Shown one piece after another: positions 9,127-17,759 of a stretch of DNA of 64,000 nucleotides (its first letter is position 1; every line of letters begins with the position of its first letter). A program made the position numbers and the translations under genes. The stretch is from Kaistella palustris DSM 21579 (GTDB lineage Bacteria > Bacteroidota > Bacteroidia > Flavobacteriales > Weeksellaceae). Location: the NCBI RefSeq assembly GCF_000422265.1, contig NZ_KE383812.1:386091-450090 (forward strand). Direction: 5' to 3'. The notes beneath the pieces are model-generated. The model was given only the letters and a program-made list of their open reading frames with translations. It did not search any database and had not been told where the DNA came from.

Positions 9127-9606
9127 ATGAAACCGGACTTAGGAATTACAGTCAAAAATTTAAATGCCGTAAATGCGTTGCTGAACAAAGTTTTGGCAGA
9201 CGCAAATGTACTTTACATTAAACTCAGGAAATTTCACTGGAATCTCTCGGGTGACAATTTTATGGAACTGCACCTGCTTTTTGAAGATCAATACCAAAAA
9301 GTTGCTGAAGCCGCCGATGCCGTGGCAGAAAGAATCAGCACGCTTGGGGGCGAAGCAATTGGAACTACCACCGAATTCGCCAAGGAATCTCAGCTGCAGG
9401 AGAATCCCGGGAAACTTCCCGATACGCAGGGAATGCTGAAAGAACTTGTGAATGACCACGAATCTATCGTAAAATCACTGAGAAAATACGTGGACGATAC
9501 AGAAGAGAAATATGAGGATAAAGGAACGTCTGATTTCTTAACAGCACTGATGCAGGCACATGAAAAAATGGCGTGGAAACTTCGAAAATATTTCAAAACT
9601 TCATAA
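9127..9606 (+). CDS. dps: Dps family DNA-binding/ferritin-like protein
   Basis: A 159-residue four-helix ferritin-like protein of normal Dps length. The ferroxidase signature is visible: the KFHWNLSGDNF segment supplies the His, then HLLFEDQYQKVAEAADAVAERI supplies Asp and Glu at the dimer interface. Dps oxidises Fe(II) with peroxide, stores iron and protects DNA in stationary phase. It follows the STAS-like gene and the broken PPOx gene with about 20 bp spacing, forming a stress cluster, and a strong terminator follows. Confidence 0.93.
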   Translation: MKPDLGITVKNLNAVNALLNKVLADANVLYIKLRKFHWNLSGDNFMELHLLFEDQYQKVAEAADAVAERISTLGGEAIGTTTEFAKESQLQENPGKLPDTQGMLKELVNDHESIVKSLRKYVDDTEEKYEDKGTSDFLTALMQAHEKMAWKLRKYFKTS

Positions 9607-9656
9607 GTAACTTTTTTAAAGGTAATGTTAATGAAACATCAATTCCTGATAAACAG

Positions 9657-9685
9657 ATTCCCCGGTTTTTACCGGGGAATTTTAT
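9657..9685 (+). terminator. Terminator after dps
   Basis: A perfect 10-bp stem, ATTCCCCGGT with ACCGGGGAAT, around TTTT and followed by TTTTATT. It ends the dps unit and could also serve the convergent hydrolase gene at 9708. Confidence 0.88.
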
Positions 9686-9707
9686 TGTACGAAAACGTGT
9701 TGATACT

Positions 9708-10526
9708 TTAGCGAAAGATTTCCTTTAGAAACGCGCTCATATCACTCCAGGATCTTTCATCAGCTGTTTTATTGTAAGCGATCTTCATATTAAATTTTCT
9801 GCCCAGCGCCGTGGAACCCGGGTTGGTAAAGGAGTGCAGGGCATTTGGGTAATTTATAAAAGTATATTTCACCTTCGCCGAATCCATTTCTTTTTTAAAG
9901 GCCGCGATTTCTTCTGCGGAAACGTAGGAATCGGCTTCGCCATTGCAGATCAGCATCGGCACGCGGTTATTCCTGGGTTTAACTCCGGTCATCAGATTTC
10001 CGTGGAAACTTACGGCACCTTTCAGATCGCTTTCCTGCCGCGCCATATTCAGCGCCTGCGAACCACCGAAACAGTATCCGATCACCGCAATTTTTCCGTA
10101 ATCCGCTTCGGGATATTTTAAAAGCTGGGCACGCGCACCGTCAAAAATAAGTTTGGCATTTACTGGAATTTTATAAAACTGTTCCGATAGAGTTGCGGCC
10201 TCTTCGGGCGTTTCTACAACTTTCCCGTCGCCATAATAATCTACTGCAAGCGCAAAATAACCAAGCCCTGCCAGTTGCTCAGCGCGTTCTTTAACGTATC
10301 CGGTAAGTCCCCACCATTCCGGAATAACCATTACCACTGGTCTTGCTTCAGCCGAACTGCTGTTAAAGGCCACAAAAGATCTGTAATTTTTGCCGTCGAT
10401 ATTGTAGGTGATCTCTTCTGTTTTTATTCCCTTTTTTTCTTTTGCGGCTGTTGCGGCGTTACTTTTATCGCTACATGACAAAGAAACGAGGAAAAGGAAA
10501 AGTGTAAAATATGGAATTAACTTCAT
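9708..10526 (-). CDS. Dienelactone hydrolase family lipoprotein
   Basis: A 272-residue protein with a lipoprotein signal (MKLIPYFTLFLFLVSLSCSDKS), so exported and lipid-anchored. The body is a DLH-type alpha/beta hydrolase. VVMVIPEWWGLTGYVKERAEQLAGLGY is spread over the first strand and helix, the nucleophile elbow GYCFGG carries Cys instead of Ser (the hallmark of DLH), Asp lies in CNGEADSYV, and His in NALHSFTNPG. DLH enzymes open lactones; the natural substrate here is unknown. It stands alone. Confidence 0.9.
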   Translation of the reverse strand: MKLIPYFTLFLFLVSLSCSDKSNAATAAKEKKGIKTEEITYNIDGKNYRSFVAFNSSSAEARPVVMVIPEWWGLTGYVKERAEQLAGLGYFALAVDYYGDGKVVETPEEAATLSEQFYKIPVNAKLIFDGARAQLLKYPEADYGKIAVIGYCFGGSQALNMARQESDLKGAVSFHGNLMTGVKPRNNRVPMLICNGEADSYVSAEEIAAFKKEMDSAKVKYTFINYPNALHSFTNPGSTALGRKFNMKIAYNKTADERSWSDMSAFLKEIFR

Positions 10527-10573
10527 CTCAGGATTTTAGCTTATAAATATACTGAAAAATGACCATAAAAAAA

Positions 10574-10599
10574 ATACAGCCGGAAGAATCCAGCTGTAT
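10574..10599 (-). terminator. Terminator of the T9SS HAF-repeat gene
   Basis: ATACAGC pairs with GCTGTAT, with an inner GGA/TCC pairing and one bulge. On the minus strand a long T run follows. It lies between the stop at 10634 and the start of the hydrolase gene. Confidence 0.78.
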
Positions 10600-10633
10600 C
10601 GGGTTTGAGTTTATATAAATTAATCAAAGAAAG

Positions 10634-11926
10634 TTATTCTTTAATAAATTTCACAGTTTGAAGCGAGCGGTCAGTTTTTACTTTAAGAATATAAAGACCT
10701 TTATCGAGTTTAGACAGATCGATCTTACCGTTTACAACGGCTGGAGCTGAATCTACGATTTGCCCTACCATATTATAGACAGCAGCAGATTGAATTTTTT
10801 CTGTAGTGTTGATGCTGACGATATCTTTCACAGGATTTGGGTAAATACTCATTTTAGCGTTTGCCGCTACATTATGAGATGACAGATTCCCATCTGGAAG
10901 TTTTATGAAAAATCCTTTGGCATCACCTTCGGTGAAGTTGGCACCAAGCCCACCAATATATTTGCCGTCTGCGGAGATCGCGGTCGGAACCGAAAAGACA
11001 ATATCCAGATCATCAAAACCTAAACCGGCAATGTAATCATTAAGATCAACTTTGCCACCTTCTTTGGTCCAGATAAATCCTCTGCCCAACAAAATGCTTT
11101 GTGTAGGATCGAAAGAAAGACCGAGAGCTGTTTTGCCGTCATCGGATATCACCGACATACTGGTAATATAATCGGGATTGTCGCTGGAAAGGAAAACAGT
11201 TCCTTCGGTTTCGTTCCAGATATAGCCTTCACCGGTGGTATTTTTTATACCGATAACGGTTTTCCCGTCGGCACTAATGGCGGAAGCTGCACCGAGTATA
11301 TTCCCGTCATTATCTTTCAAAAGTTCCTGCACGCCGTTTCTCCAGATCGCGCCCTGGCGTACGCCATTGCTTGCATCCTGCCAACCTGCGACAACGGAAC
11401 CGTCGGCACTTACGGCATCAGCACGTGAACTTCTGGTGGCCACGGTACTGCCTAAACCTACGATTGGCGCGCCATCCTTCCAGAATACAGCTTCACCTTT
11501 TGAGGGTGTATTCCAGGCAAATCCCACGATATTTTTCCCATTAGAGGACATTCCCCACGCCGAAGAAGTATCGCTGCCGGAGGAAACACCCAGATAACCA
11601 AGGAAATTAAATTCCTGGGTGGCTACAGTATATAAAGCGGCTTCTTCTTTATCAGCATTTGCAGGATTGGGCAGCGAAAGGGAAATTACAGTGCCATCTG
11701 CAGTAATATTTGAATTTCCGGAAACACCGTTCTCACCGGATTCAGCGATAATTAAACCGCTGTCTGCCTCAGACCACATAAAAAAGGAACTCCCGTACAC
11801 ATTTCCTACAGCAATCCCGTTATTAGAAATATCTGTGACCTGCACGTAACTGCCAAGATCCGTAACCTGAGCATTGGTTAAGGCGAATGAGCAAACGCCA
11901 AGAGCCAGTGTGTAAATTTTTTTCAT
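10634..11926 (-). CDS. Secreted HAF-repeat protein with T9SS type A sorting domain
   Basis: A 430-residue exported protein. It has a signal peptide (MKKIYTLALGVCSFALTNAQ), then about six repeats of the extracellular HAF type, each with a core like SADGSVVAGW, SADGKTVIGI, SDDGKTALGL or SADGKYIGGL, as in a beta-propeller. The last 75 or so residues are a T9SS type A domain: SIYPNPVKDIVSI, then GQIVD, DLSKLDKGLYILKVKT and a closing QTVKFIKE. It should be secreted through the type IX system and attached to the surface. No catalytic motif seen. Confidence 0.9.
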   Translation of the reverse strand: MKKIYTLALGVCSFALTNAQVTDLGSYVQVTDISNNGIAVGNVYGSSFFMWSEADSGLIIAESGENGVSGNSNITADGTVISLSLPNPANADKEEAALYTVATQEFNFLGYLGVSSGSDTSSAWGMSSNGKNIVGFAWNTPSKGEAVFWKDGAPIVGLGSTVATRSSRADAVSADGSVVAGWQDASNGVRQGAIWRNGVQELLKDNDGNILGAASAISADGKTVIGIKNTTGEGYIWNETEGTVFLSSDNPDYITSMSVISDDGKTALGLSFDPTQSILLGRGFIWTKEGGKVDLNDYIAGLGFDDLDIVFSVPTAISADGKYIGGLGANFTEGDAKGFFIKLPDGNLSSHNVAANAKMSIYPNPVKDIVSINTTEKIQSAAVYNMVGQIVDSAPAVVNGKIDLSKLDKGLYILKVKTDRSLQTVKFIKE

Positions 11927-11954
11927 AAGACAATAAGTTTGATTTTGATTATTA

Positions 11955-11962
11955 CAAACCTA
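11955..11962 (-). promoter_or_regulatory. -7 promoter box of the T9SS HAF-repeat gene
   Basis: Minus-strand TAGGTTTG matches TAnnTTTG exactly, 28 bp upstream of the ATG. The -33 element is not clear. Confidence 0.45.
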
Positions 11963-12329
11963 ACTGTAATATGCGCGCTAAAAAAGAAAACCACTTGCAA
12001 AATTCACGAAATAACATAATATACAAAATACAGTCAGTTGAATATCAATCCATTAATCACAAAAATTTAACAGCGGTTACTTTTTAAACGTTCCTTTAAA
12101 ACAATTAAATTACCATTAAACAAAGGAAATAACAAAGACTTAAAAAGAAAGGTGCACCCAGTAAAATTCATTTAATACCACTCAAACTTGCAAACGAAAT
12201 ATTTATAATTGACAAAGCACGCTGTAGTTTAAATGAGCAAATATTAAAACCGACTTTTAACCGAAACGGGAATTTTGGGCAGCAAATATTGCCACCTTTA
12301 AAAAAAAAGCAGGAACTTTTATAATCAAC
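11963..12329. other. AT-rich non-coding gap
   Basis: The gap between the HAF-repeat gene and lipA is about 430 bp and AT-rich. I found no convincing ORF, RNA gene or repeat in it. It holds the promoter of the HAF-repeat gene at one end and a hairpin after lipA at the other. Confidence 0.6.
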
Positions 12330-12345
12330 CTGAATTTTAATTCAG
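12330..12345 (-). terminator. Hairpin downstream of lipA
   Basis: CTGAATT pairs with AATTCAG around a 2-base loop, 13 bp beyond the lipA stop. The following T content is modest, so termination is likely but weak. Confidence 0.45.
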
Positions 12346-12358
12346 ACCCAACTTTTTG

Positions 12359-13225
12359 TTAATGGATATGTTTTCCCGCGTGGTACGAACTGCGGACGAA
12401 AGGGGAACTTTCCACATGGCGGAAGCCTAAACTGCCGGCAAATTCTTTATATTCCGCAAATTCTTCGGGATCTACAAAGCGCTTTACAGGCAGATGCTTT
12501 TTTGTCGGCTGCAGATACTGGCCGATCGTGACGACATCTACACTGGCATTCCGAATATCTTCGATGGTGCGGAACACCTCATCTTTGGATTCACCAAGAC
12601 CGAGCATCAAGCCTGTTTTGGTACGGTGCTGGCCGGCTTCTTTCAGATATTTCAACACATCGAGGCTGCGCTCGTACTTCGCCTGAATACGAACTTCGCG
12701 TGTCAGGCGTTTTACGGTTTCCATATTATGAGAAATAACTTCCGGTGCCACTTCGATCATGCGGTCCAGATGTTTTGCAATTCCCTGGAAATCCGGAATC
12801 AAGGTTTCCATGGTAGTCCCGGGAGAGATCCGGCGCACGGCATTTACCGTTTCACTCCACATGACAGAACCCATATCTTTCAGATCATCACGATCTACAG
12901 AGGTGAGAACAGCATGCTTAATTTTCATTAATTTTATAGAGCGTGCAACTTTTTCGGGTTCTTCCCAGTTCACATCCAGTGGTTTGCCGGTTTTTACGCC
13001 ACAGAAACCACAGCTGCGTGTGCAGATATTTCCCAGGATCATAAACGTGGCGGTTCCCTCGCCCCAACACTCGCCCATATTAGGACAGCTCCCACTTTGG
13101 CATATCGTGTTCAGCTTATATTTATCGACAAGAGTCCGCAGTTCGCGGTAGTTTTTTCCTGTCGGAAGTTTTACGCGGATCCATTTGGGTTTTTGCAAAG
13201 GAGTATCGGGAAGCGTTTCGTTCAT
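12359..13225 (-). CDS. lipA: Lipoyl synthase
   Basis: A 288-residue radical-SAM enzyme of normal length. It inserts two sulfurs into octanoyl groups on lipoyl carrier proteins. The auxiliary-cluster cysteines are in [13 protein letters not shown] (about 42-54), and the radical-SAM CxxxCxxC motif is CTRSCGFC. The C-terminal RSSYHAG contains the Arg-Ser-Ser-Tyr motif that provides the auxiliary-cluster Ser. It lies 45 bp downstream of a sigma-factor gene on the same strand and has its own candidate -7 box in between. Confidence 0.97.
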   Translation of the reverse strand: MNETLPDTPLQKPKWIRVKLPTGKNYRELRTLVDKYKLNTICQSGSCPNMGECWGEGTATFMILGNICTRSCGFCGVKTGKPLDVNWEEPEKVARSIKLMKIKHAVLTSVDRDDLKDMGSVMWSETVNAVRRISPGTTMETLIPDFQGIAKHLDRMIEVAPEVISHNMETVKRLTREVRIQAKYERSLDVLKYLKEAGQHRTKTGLMLGLGESKDEVFRTIEDIRNASVDVVTIGQYLQPTKKHLPVKRFVDPEEFAEYKEFAGSLGFRHVESSPFVRSSYHAGKHIH

Positions 13226-13242
13226 TTCAAATAGATAAGGTA

Positions 13243-13250
13243 CAAATTTA
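13243..13250 (-). promoter_or_regulatory. -7 promoter box of lipA
   Basis: Minus-strand TAAATTTG matches TAnnTTTG, 17 bp before the lipA ATG. It lies in the short gap after the sigma-factor gene, so lipA can be expressed apart from it. Confidence 0.5.
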
Positions 13251-13270
13251 GGAATTTAAGCGCAGCCCGG

Positions 13271-13828
13271 CTAGTCATCGAACTCATTTGTTTTCAGCAG
13301 TTCGGAAAGCACTTTCTTGGCACGCATGATGCGAACTTTTGTATTGGCGACGGTAAGCTGAAGTTCTTCTGCAATTTCCTTGATGCTTTTTTCTTCAAAG
13401 AAACGCAGGCGTATAATGTCGCGGTAATTGGAATCTAAACTTTCTATTATAGAATGGATTTGCTTTTGATCCTCCTCGGAAATAAGCAGTTCTTCGGGCG
13501 AGCGGGCGAACTGATTTTTATAATCATCAAAATTATCGGTAGAATCTTCGTTTCCGCGACTTTTCTTGCGCCAATAGTCGATCACAGAATTCTGGGCAAT
13601 GGTCAGAATCCAGGTTTTAAACTGGAAGTTGGGATCGTAAAGGTCGAGCTTTGCCAGTACTTTTGAGAACACAGAAACAGTGATCTCATCTGCCACATTT
13701 TCATCCTGAACTTTCTTCATCACAAAACTGAAAACATCAATCCAAAATGAATTGATGAGTCTTGTCTGCGATTTCTGATTCTTGCTTTTGGCAAGCGCGA
13801 TCAGCTCCAAAAGTTCGGTTTTTCCCAT
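13271..13828 (-). CDS. ECF-like sigma-70 family RNA polymerase sigma factor
   Basis: A 185-residue sigma factor with region 2 (INSFWIDVFSFVMKKVQDENVADEITVSVFSKVLAKL, followed by FKTWILTIAQNSVIDYWRKK, spread over about 25-95) and region 4 (LDSNYRDIIRLRFFEEKSIKEIAEEL with VANTKVRIMRAKK). The frame is open up to 13897, but a TACCTTTG promoter box at 13837-13844 lies inside that extension, so the ATG at 13828 (MGKTELLELI) is the better start. No anti-sigma gene is adjacent; lipA follows. Confidence 0.88.
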   Translation of the reverse strand: MGKTELLELIALAKSKNQKSQTRLINSFWIDVFSFVMKKVQDENVADEITVSVFSKVLAKLDLYDPNFQFKTWILTIAQNSVIDYWRKKSRGNEDSTDNFDDYKNQFARSPEELLISEEDQKQIHSIIESLDSNYRDIIRLRFFEEKSIKEIAEELQLTVANTKVRIMRAKKVLSELLKTNEFDD

Positions 13829-13836
13829 TGCAGAAA

Positions 13837-13844
13837 CAAAGGTA
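13837..13844 (-). promoter_or_regulatory. -7 promoter box of the sigma-factor gene
   Basis: Minus-strand TACCTTTG matches TAnnTTTG, only 8 bp before the ATG at 13828, giving a very short leader and ruling against the longer start at 13897. Confidence 0.5.
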
Positions 13845-13941
13845 AGTAATTTATCACACGTTGAATATTGCGATAAAACAGCAACAGAAAACCGCAATTC
13901 AATAAAAATCCTTACTATTGCAGTAAAGAAAAATCATTAGA

Positions 13942-14238
13942 ATGAAAACGAAGAAAAAATATAAAAAACAGCTGTTAAAATCATTGAAAGAACTTGCAGT
14001 GGCAGAAAATACACTTTTGGAAACCATGACGAATCTAATGCTTCTGAAAGAACTTAAAGACAATAACATCTCTTTTAAAGAAGGTGACACCTTTTCTTTT
14101 GAAGACAATATCTTTGATTACAGTGAAGACAAGAATATACGCAGACTGGCAAAACTGCGTCATAAGATGCTGAAAACAATGATAAAACTGGTTGATAAAA
14201 ACGATTTCAAAGACAAGGAAATTGAATTTCTGGCTTAA
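13942..14238 (+). CDS. Small highly charged protein, unknown
   Basis: A 98-residue protein rich in Lys, Glu and Leu, predicted almost entirely helical, with heptad-like Leu spacing (LLKSLKELAVAENTLLETM). It has no signal or membrane segment and I do not recognise a family. It has its own leader divergent from the sigma factor and is followed by a terminator, which supports it as a real gene. Confidence 0.65.
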   Translation: MKTKKKYKKQLLKSLKELAVAENTLLETMTNLMLLKELKDNNISFKEGDTFSFEDNIFDYSEDKNIRRLAKLRHKMLKTMIKLVDKNDFKDKEIEFLA

Positions 14239-14266
14239 GTAATTTTTAGAAAAATATCAGTATATA

Positions 14267-14295
14267 AAAAAGTGGACATTACGTTCACTTTTTTT
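14267..14295 (+). terminator. Terminator after the small helical gene
   Basis: An 11-bp stem (AAAAAGTGGAC with GTTCACTTTTT, one G-T pair) with loop ATTAC, followed by T residues. The remaining 215 bp to the Rrf2 gene hold no gene; an imperfect palindrome occurs at 14401-14418. Confidence 0.75.
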
Positions 14296-14511
14296 ATTTC
14301 CCCTCTTTATAATTAATGGTATCGCTGCTTAATTTATTGTACGTCAGCACCCTGGATTTCACATTTTGATGAATAAATCAGAAGAAAATGTGGCACAGCT
14401 GAATATCAATCGATATTGCAAATTACGAATATTGATAGAAACAATAATTTCCATAGAAAAATTAAAAGATAAAGAGGTCCTTTATTATTTTTACTGCATT
14501 AAATTAGCGAT

Positions 14512-14946
14512 ATGTTTTCGAAGTCCTGTGAATATGCGATACGGGCATCTATATATGTTGCCAAGCAATCTTTGAAAGGCAGAAAGGTCAGTCAGAAAGA
14601 AATTGCGAAATGTATCGACTCACCGGAAGCCTTCACCGCGAAGATCTTACAGAAACTGACAAAAACAAATGTGCTCCGTTCTGCAAAAGGACCAAACGGC
14701 GGTTTTTTTTTAAATATACCGGAACTCGACAGTATAAAGCTGTGGCATATTATTATAGCTGTTGATGGCAACAGTTTACTCGAGGACTGCAGTTTGGGAC
14801 TTCAAAAATGTAATGCACTTAAGCCCTGCGCGCTGCACTTCAGTTTTGTAAACATCCGGAAGGACATTCGCAAGACTTTGGAAGGCACATCGCTCCGCTT
14901 TCTGGCCGACGGCGCCGCCGGTACGACCGCTATCTTGAAAAGATAA
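14512..14946 (+). CDS. Rrf2 family Fe-S transcriptional regulator
   Basis: A 144-residue regulator of the IscR/NsrR/Rrf2 family. The N-terminal winged helix starts SCEYAIRASIYVAKQS; the recognition helix region is SPEAFTAKILQKLTKTNVLRSAKGPNGGF (about 37-65, wing GPNGGF). Three cysteines at about 93, 100 and 106 (C-X6-C-X5-C) fit the Fe-S ligands of the family, so it may sense NO, oxygen or Fe-S status. It is 46 bp upstream of the oxidase operon on the same strand, which suggests it controls that operon. Confidence 0.92.
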   Translation: MFSKSCEYAIRASIYVAKQSLKGRKVSQKEIAKCIDSPEAFTAKILQKLTKTNVLRSAKGPNGGFFLNIPELDSIKLWHIIIAVDGNSLLEDCSLGLQKCNALKPCALHFSFVNIRKDIRKTLEGTSLRFLADGAAGTTAILKR

Positions 14947-14962
14947 ATTTTCTTATAATAAA

Positions 14963-14976
14963 GGATGAATTCGTCC
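14963..14976 (+). promoter_or_regulatory. Palindrome before the oxidase operon, possible Rrf2 operator
   Basis: GGATGAATTCGTCC is a 14-bp palindrome with one mismatched pair. It lies 17-30 bp before the ATG of the oxidase subunit I gene and just after the Rrf2 stop codon. Its role as an Rrf2 site is inferred from position only. Confidence 0.35.
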
Positions 14977-14992
14977 GCTAACATTATCATTT

Positions 14993-16744
14993 ATGAATAA
15001 CTCATTATTTGGAGAATCCGGGATTCAGATGACCTTACTGCTGATCTTGATACCGGTATTGGTGGGGCTGCTTATTGCCGTTGTAAAGACCTATTCCACC
15101 TACAAGAACCTGCGGAACAGGCGCAAGCTGCTTGAATTTGAGAAAAGGCTGGAGAGTCTTTCGCCGGCCGAAGAAGCGGAATACGAGCGAAGGAAACTGG
15201 AGATGGATTACATCATTCCCCAGCGCGAACTTTCAGGTTCGCTGCCGCCTGCCGATCAGCGCGGCCTGATTTCCAATGTGAATAAAATAGATGAGATCCG
15301 CTTTCTGCCGCATAAAAAAAGTCCGCTGGCGCAAAATAACATTTCGCCCGAGCTTACTAAACTTGTCCTTTATTTCCTGGGATTTTCTGTTCTGTGGCTA
15401 CTTGTGGGCACCACTGTGGGAGAGTATCTGGGTATAAAATTTGTTGCGCCGGATGCGGATCATGTGAGTTGGCTGAGTTTTGGGCGACTTCGCCCGGTTC
15501 ACACCAATATGGTTTTCTGGGGTTGGGCATCTTTCGCAATGGTAGGTCTTGCGTATTATGTGATCCCACGTGTAAGTAATGTTGAAGTCTTCAGTCTGAA
15601 AATCGGCTGGTACTCTTTAATATTGATGAATGCAGCAGTAATTCTGGGTTCACTTTCACTGATGTACGGCATCAATAACGGCGGCGGTGAGTATCGTGAA
15701 TATATCTGGCCGATCATGGCCCTGTTCGCGATTGCAATCATTATTTCGCTGTACAATTTCCTCCGTACCATTGCCCGGCGAACAACCGAAGAAATTTATG
15801 TTTCTAACTGGTATATTGTGGCTGCAACCATGTATATTATCGTCATTCTGGTAGTGGCCTATTTGCCGTTTTGGCAACATGGGCTGGGAGAAACGATCAT
15901 TCAGGGTTACTATATGCACCAGGGCGTAGGAATGTGGTTCATGTTCCTGAACCTTGGTTTAATGTATTACTTTCTGCCACAACAACTTAACCGCCCAATT
16001 TACTCGTACAGTCTGGGAATCCTCGCCTTCTGGACACAGATCTTATTTTATACCCTAATCGGAAGCCACCACTTTATATTCAGCGCAATTCCGTGGTGGA
16101 TGCAGACTGTAGCTATTGTTGCCAGTGTAGGAATGGTCATTCCGGTCGTCGCGGGTACCACCAATTTTATTTTAACCTTTAACGGAAATTGGTATCAGCT
16201 GAAAACGAGCTATACCTTACCTTTTTATCTGATAGGGATTATTTTTTACTTCACCGGCTCTATGCAGGGAACAGTTGAAGCTTTCCGCTTTACCAACCTC
16301 ATCTGGCACTTTACAGATTTCACGGTTGCGCACTCCCACCTTACCATGTATGGTATTATCACCTTCATGCTGTGGGCATTTATTTATACGCTGGTTCCAC
16401 GGCTAACCGGCAAGGAACCACCAAAAGCCCTGGTAGGTATGCATTTTTGGTTCGCACTTTTAGGTTTATTGTTCTACACCAATTCACTGATGATCGGCTC
16501 AACCGAAAGAGGACTGCTTTGGATGGCCAAAAAACCCTTCATTGAAAGCGTAGTTGCTATGGCTCCGTTCTGGCTGTGGCGGGCGATAGGCGGCACAATG
16601 ATGTGGATCTCACATTTCGTATTTGCTTACAACTTTTATAAAATGGTCAATGGCAAACCGGATATAAGAATCCCAACCACACCGACTGAAATTCTGCAGG
16701 CCAAGAGACAGCTTCAGAACACCGAATCTATTCCAACCAAATAA
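14993..16744 (+). CDS. cbb3-type cytochrome oxidase subunit I-like protein, divergent
   Basis: A 583-residue haem-copper oxidase subunit of cbb3 (C-family) type. One extra N-terminal membrane helix (about 12-32) and a charged cytoplasmic stretch (about 33-115) precede the core. Aligned to classical CcoN, the ligands are present: low-spin haem His in RLRPVHTN, CuB His in YYMHQGVG, the cross-link Tyr in FYTLIG, the CuB pair in GSHHF, and haem His residues in VAHSHLTMYG. The acidic residue of the usual FEGP segment is Gln (MQGT). It is not fused to CcoO, unlike the common flavobacterial CcoNO. The AHSHL segment also recalls NO reductase NorB. Oxygen reductase is most likely; NO reduction is possible. 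Confidence 0.85.
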   Translation: MNNSLFGESGIQMTLLLILIPVLVGLLIAVVKTYSTYKNLRNRRKLLEFEKRLESLSPAEEAEYERRKLEMDYIIPQRELSGSLPPADQRGLISNVNKIDEIRFLPHKKSPLAQNNISPELTKLVLYFLGFSVLWLLVGTTVGEYLGIKFVAPDADHVSWLSFGRLRPVHTNMVFWGWASFAMVGLAYYVIPRVSNVEVFSLKIGWYSLILMNAAVILGSLSLMYGINNGGGEYREYIWPIMALFAIAIIISLYNFLRTIARRTTEEIYVSNWYIVAATMYIIVILVVAYLPFWQHGLGETIIQGYYMHQGVGMWFMFLNLGLMYYFLPQQLNRPIYSYSLGILAFWTQILFYTLIGSHHFIFSAIPWWMQTVAIVASVGMVIPVVAGTTNFILTFNGNWYQLKTSYTLPFYLIGIIFYFTGSMQGTVEAFRFTNLIWHFTDFTVAHSHLTMYGIITFMLWAFIYTLVPRLTGKEPPKALVGMHFWFALLGLLFYTNSLMIGSTERGLLWMAKKPFIESVVAMAPFWLWRAIGGTMMWISHFVFAYNFYKMVNGKPDIRIPTTPTEILQAKRQLQNTESIPTK

Positions 16745-16752
16745 GACTGAAC

Positions 16753-17742
16753 ATGAAATTTTATAACAATCAAAATTTGCTTTTCGGAACTGCGCTCGCG
16801 TTCTTCTTATTTCTTACGCTGAATATCGCGATCTTGCCGGCAATTCAAAATCAGCAGGTTTACAAACCGCTGCCAGATGCGAAACCTTTAACTAAAGAAG
16901 AAAGAGCCGGCAAAGCTCTGTATGTAGCCAATGGCTGTATCGCCTGCCATACACAGCAGGTACGAAGCGTGGAAATGGATAAGGTTTTCGGAAGCCGCCC
17001 CAATATTCCGGCAGATTATGCGATGAACCAACGCATGGACGTCTGGAGAAATACAGCAAACCTGTTAGGTTCTGAGCGTACGGGCCCCGATCTTACCAAT
17101 ATCGGTGCACGACAACCCAGTACCGACTGGCAACTTTTGCACCTGTACCAGCCACGGGCGGTAGTTGCAGAATCGATCATGCCGGCTTACCCTTACCTTT
17201 TTGAGGAAAAGGATTATCTGGCAAAGGGCGATGTAGAAGTAAAAGTACCTGAAAAATTTCTCCGCCGTAAATTCACCAAGATTGTCGCAAAAAAAGAAGC
17301 ACTCGATCTTGTGGCGTATATCCTTTCTTTAAAACAAATAAAACTGCCAGACGGAGTTGTTGCGCCGGAATTCCTGTACAAACAGAAAGAAAAAGCAGAT
17401 GCAGCAGTAGCTGCAGGTAAGATGCCAGATGGTGCAGAACTGTACAACGGAAACTGTGTGGCCTGTCATCAGGCTACAGGTGAAGGATTACCGGGAGCTT
17501 TCCCACCGTTAAAAGGAAGTCCTGTCGTGACTGGTGATGATCTAAAAGTGTACGTGACCATCATTATGAAGGGTTATAACGGCAGGCCGGGGTTCGGAGT
17601 TATGCCGCCCGTTGGTACCAATGCGAATTTCACACCTGAAATGGTAACCGCGCTGATGAACCACGAAAGATCCAGTTGGGGCAACTCCGCAAAACCGGTC
17701 ACTTTAGAAGAAGTTAAAAAAATCTACGACGAGATCAAGTAA
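16753..17742 (+). CDS. CcoO/CcoP-like dihaem cytochrome c subunit
   Basis: A 329-residue membrane-anchored cytochrome. One N-terminal helix (about 8-30) anchors it. The first haem site, GCIACHTQQVRS (about 56), followed by GSERTGPDLTNIGAR, LYQPRAVV and ESIMPAYPYLF, is the CcoO pattern. A second haem site, CVACHQATGEGLPG (about 234), starts a CcoP-like mono-haem domain with MPPVG supplying a likely axial Met. One polypeptide therefore appears to merge CcoO with one domain of CcoP. It begins 8 bp after subunit I, and electrons would pass from these haems to subunit I. Confidence 0.88.
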   Translation: MKFYNNQNLLFGTALAFFLFLTLNIAILPAIQNQQVYKPLPDAKPLTKEERAGKALYVANGCIACHTQQVRSVEMDKVFGSRPNIPADYAMNQRMDVWRNTANLLGSERTGPDLTNIGARQPSTDWQLLHLYQPRAVVAESIMPAYPYLFEEKDYLAKGDVEVKVPEKFLRRKFTKIVAKKEALDLVAYILSLKQIKLPDGVVAPEFLYKQKEKADAAVAAGKMPDGAELYNGNCVACHQATGEGLPGAFPPLKGSPVVTGDDLKVYVTIIMKGYNGRPGFGVMPPVGTNANFTPEMVTALMNHERSSWGNSAKPVTLEEVKKIYDEIK

Positions 17743-17759
17743 TCTTAAAAAACAGCATT

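Noticed and set aside
14366..14575. Small gene before the Rrf2 regulator
   Set aside because: It overlaps the Rrf2 start out of frame, has no family-like features and is rich in AT codons.
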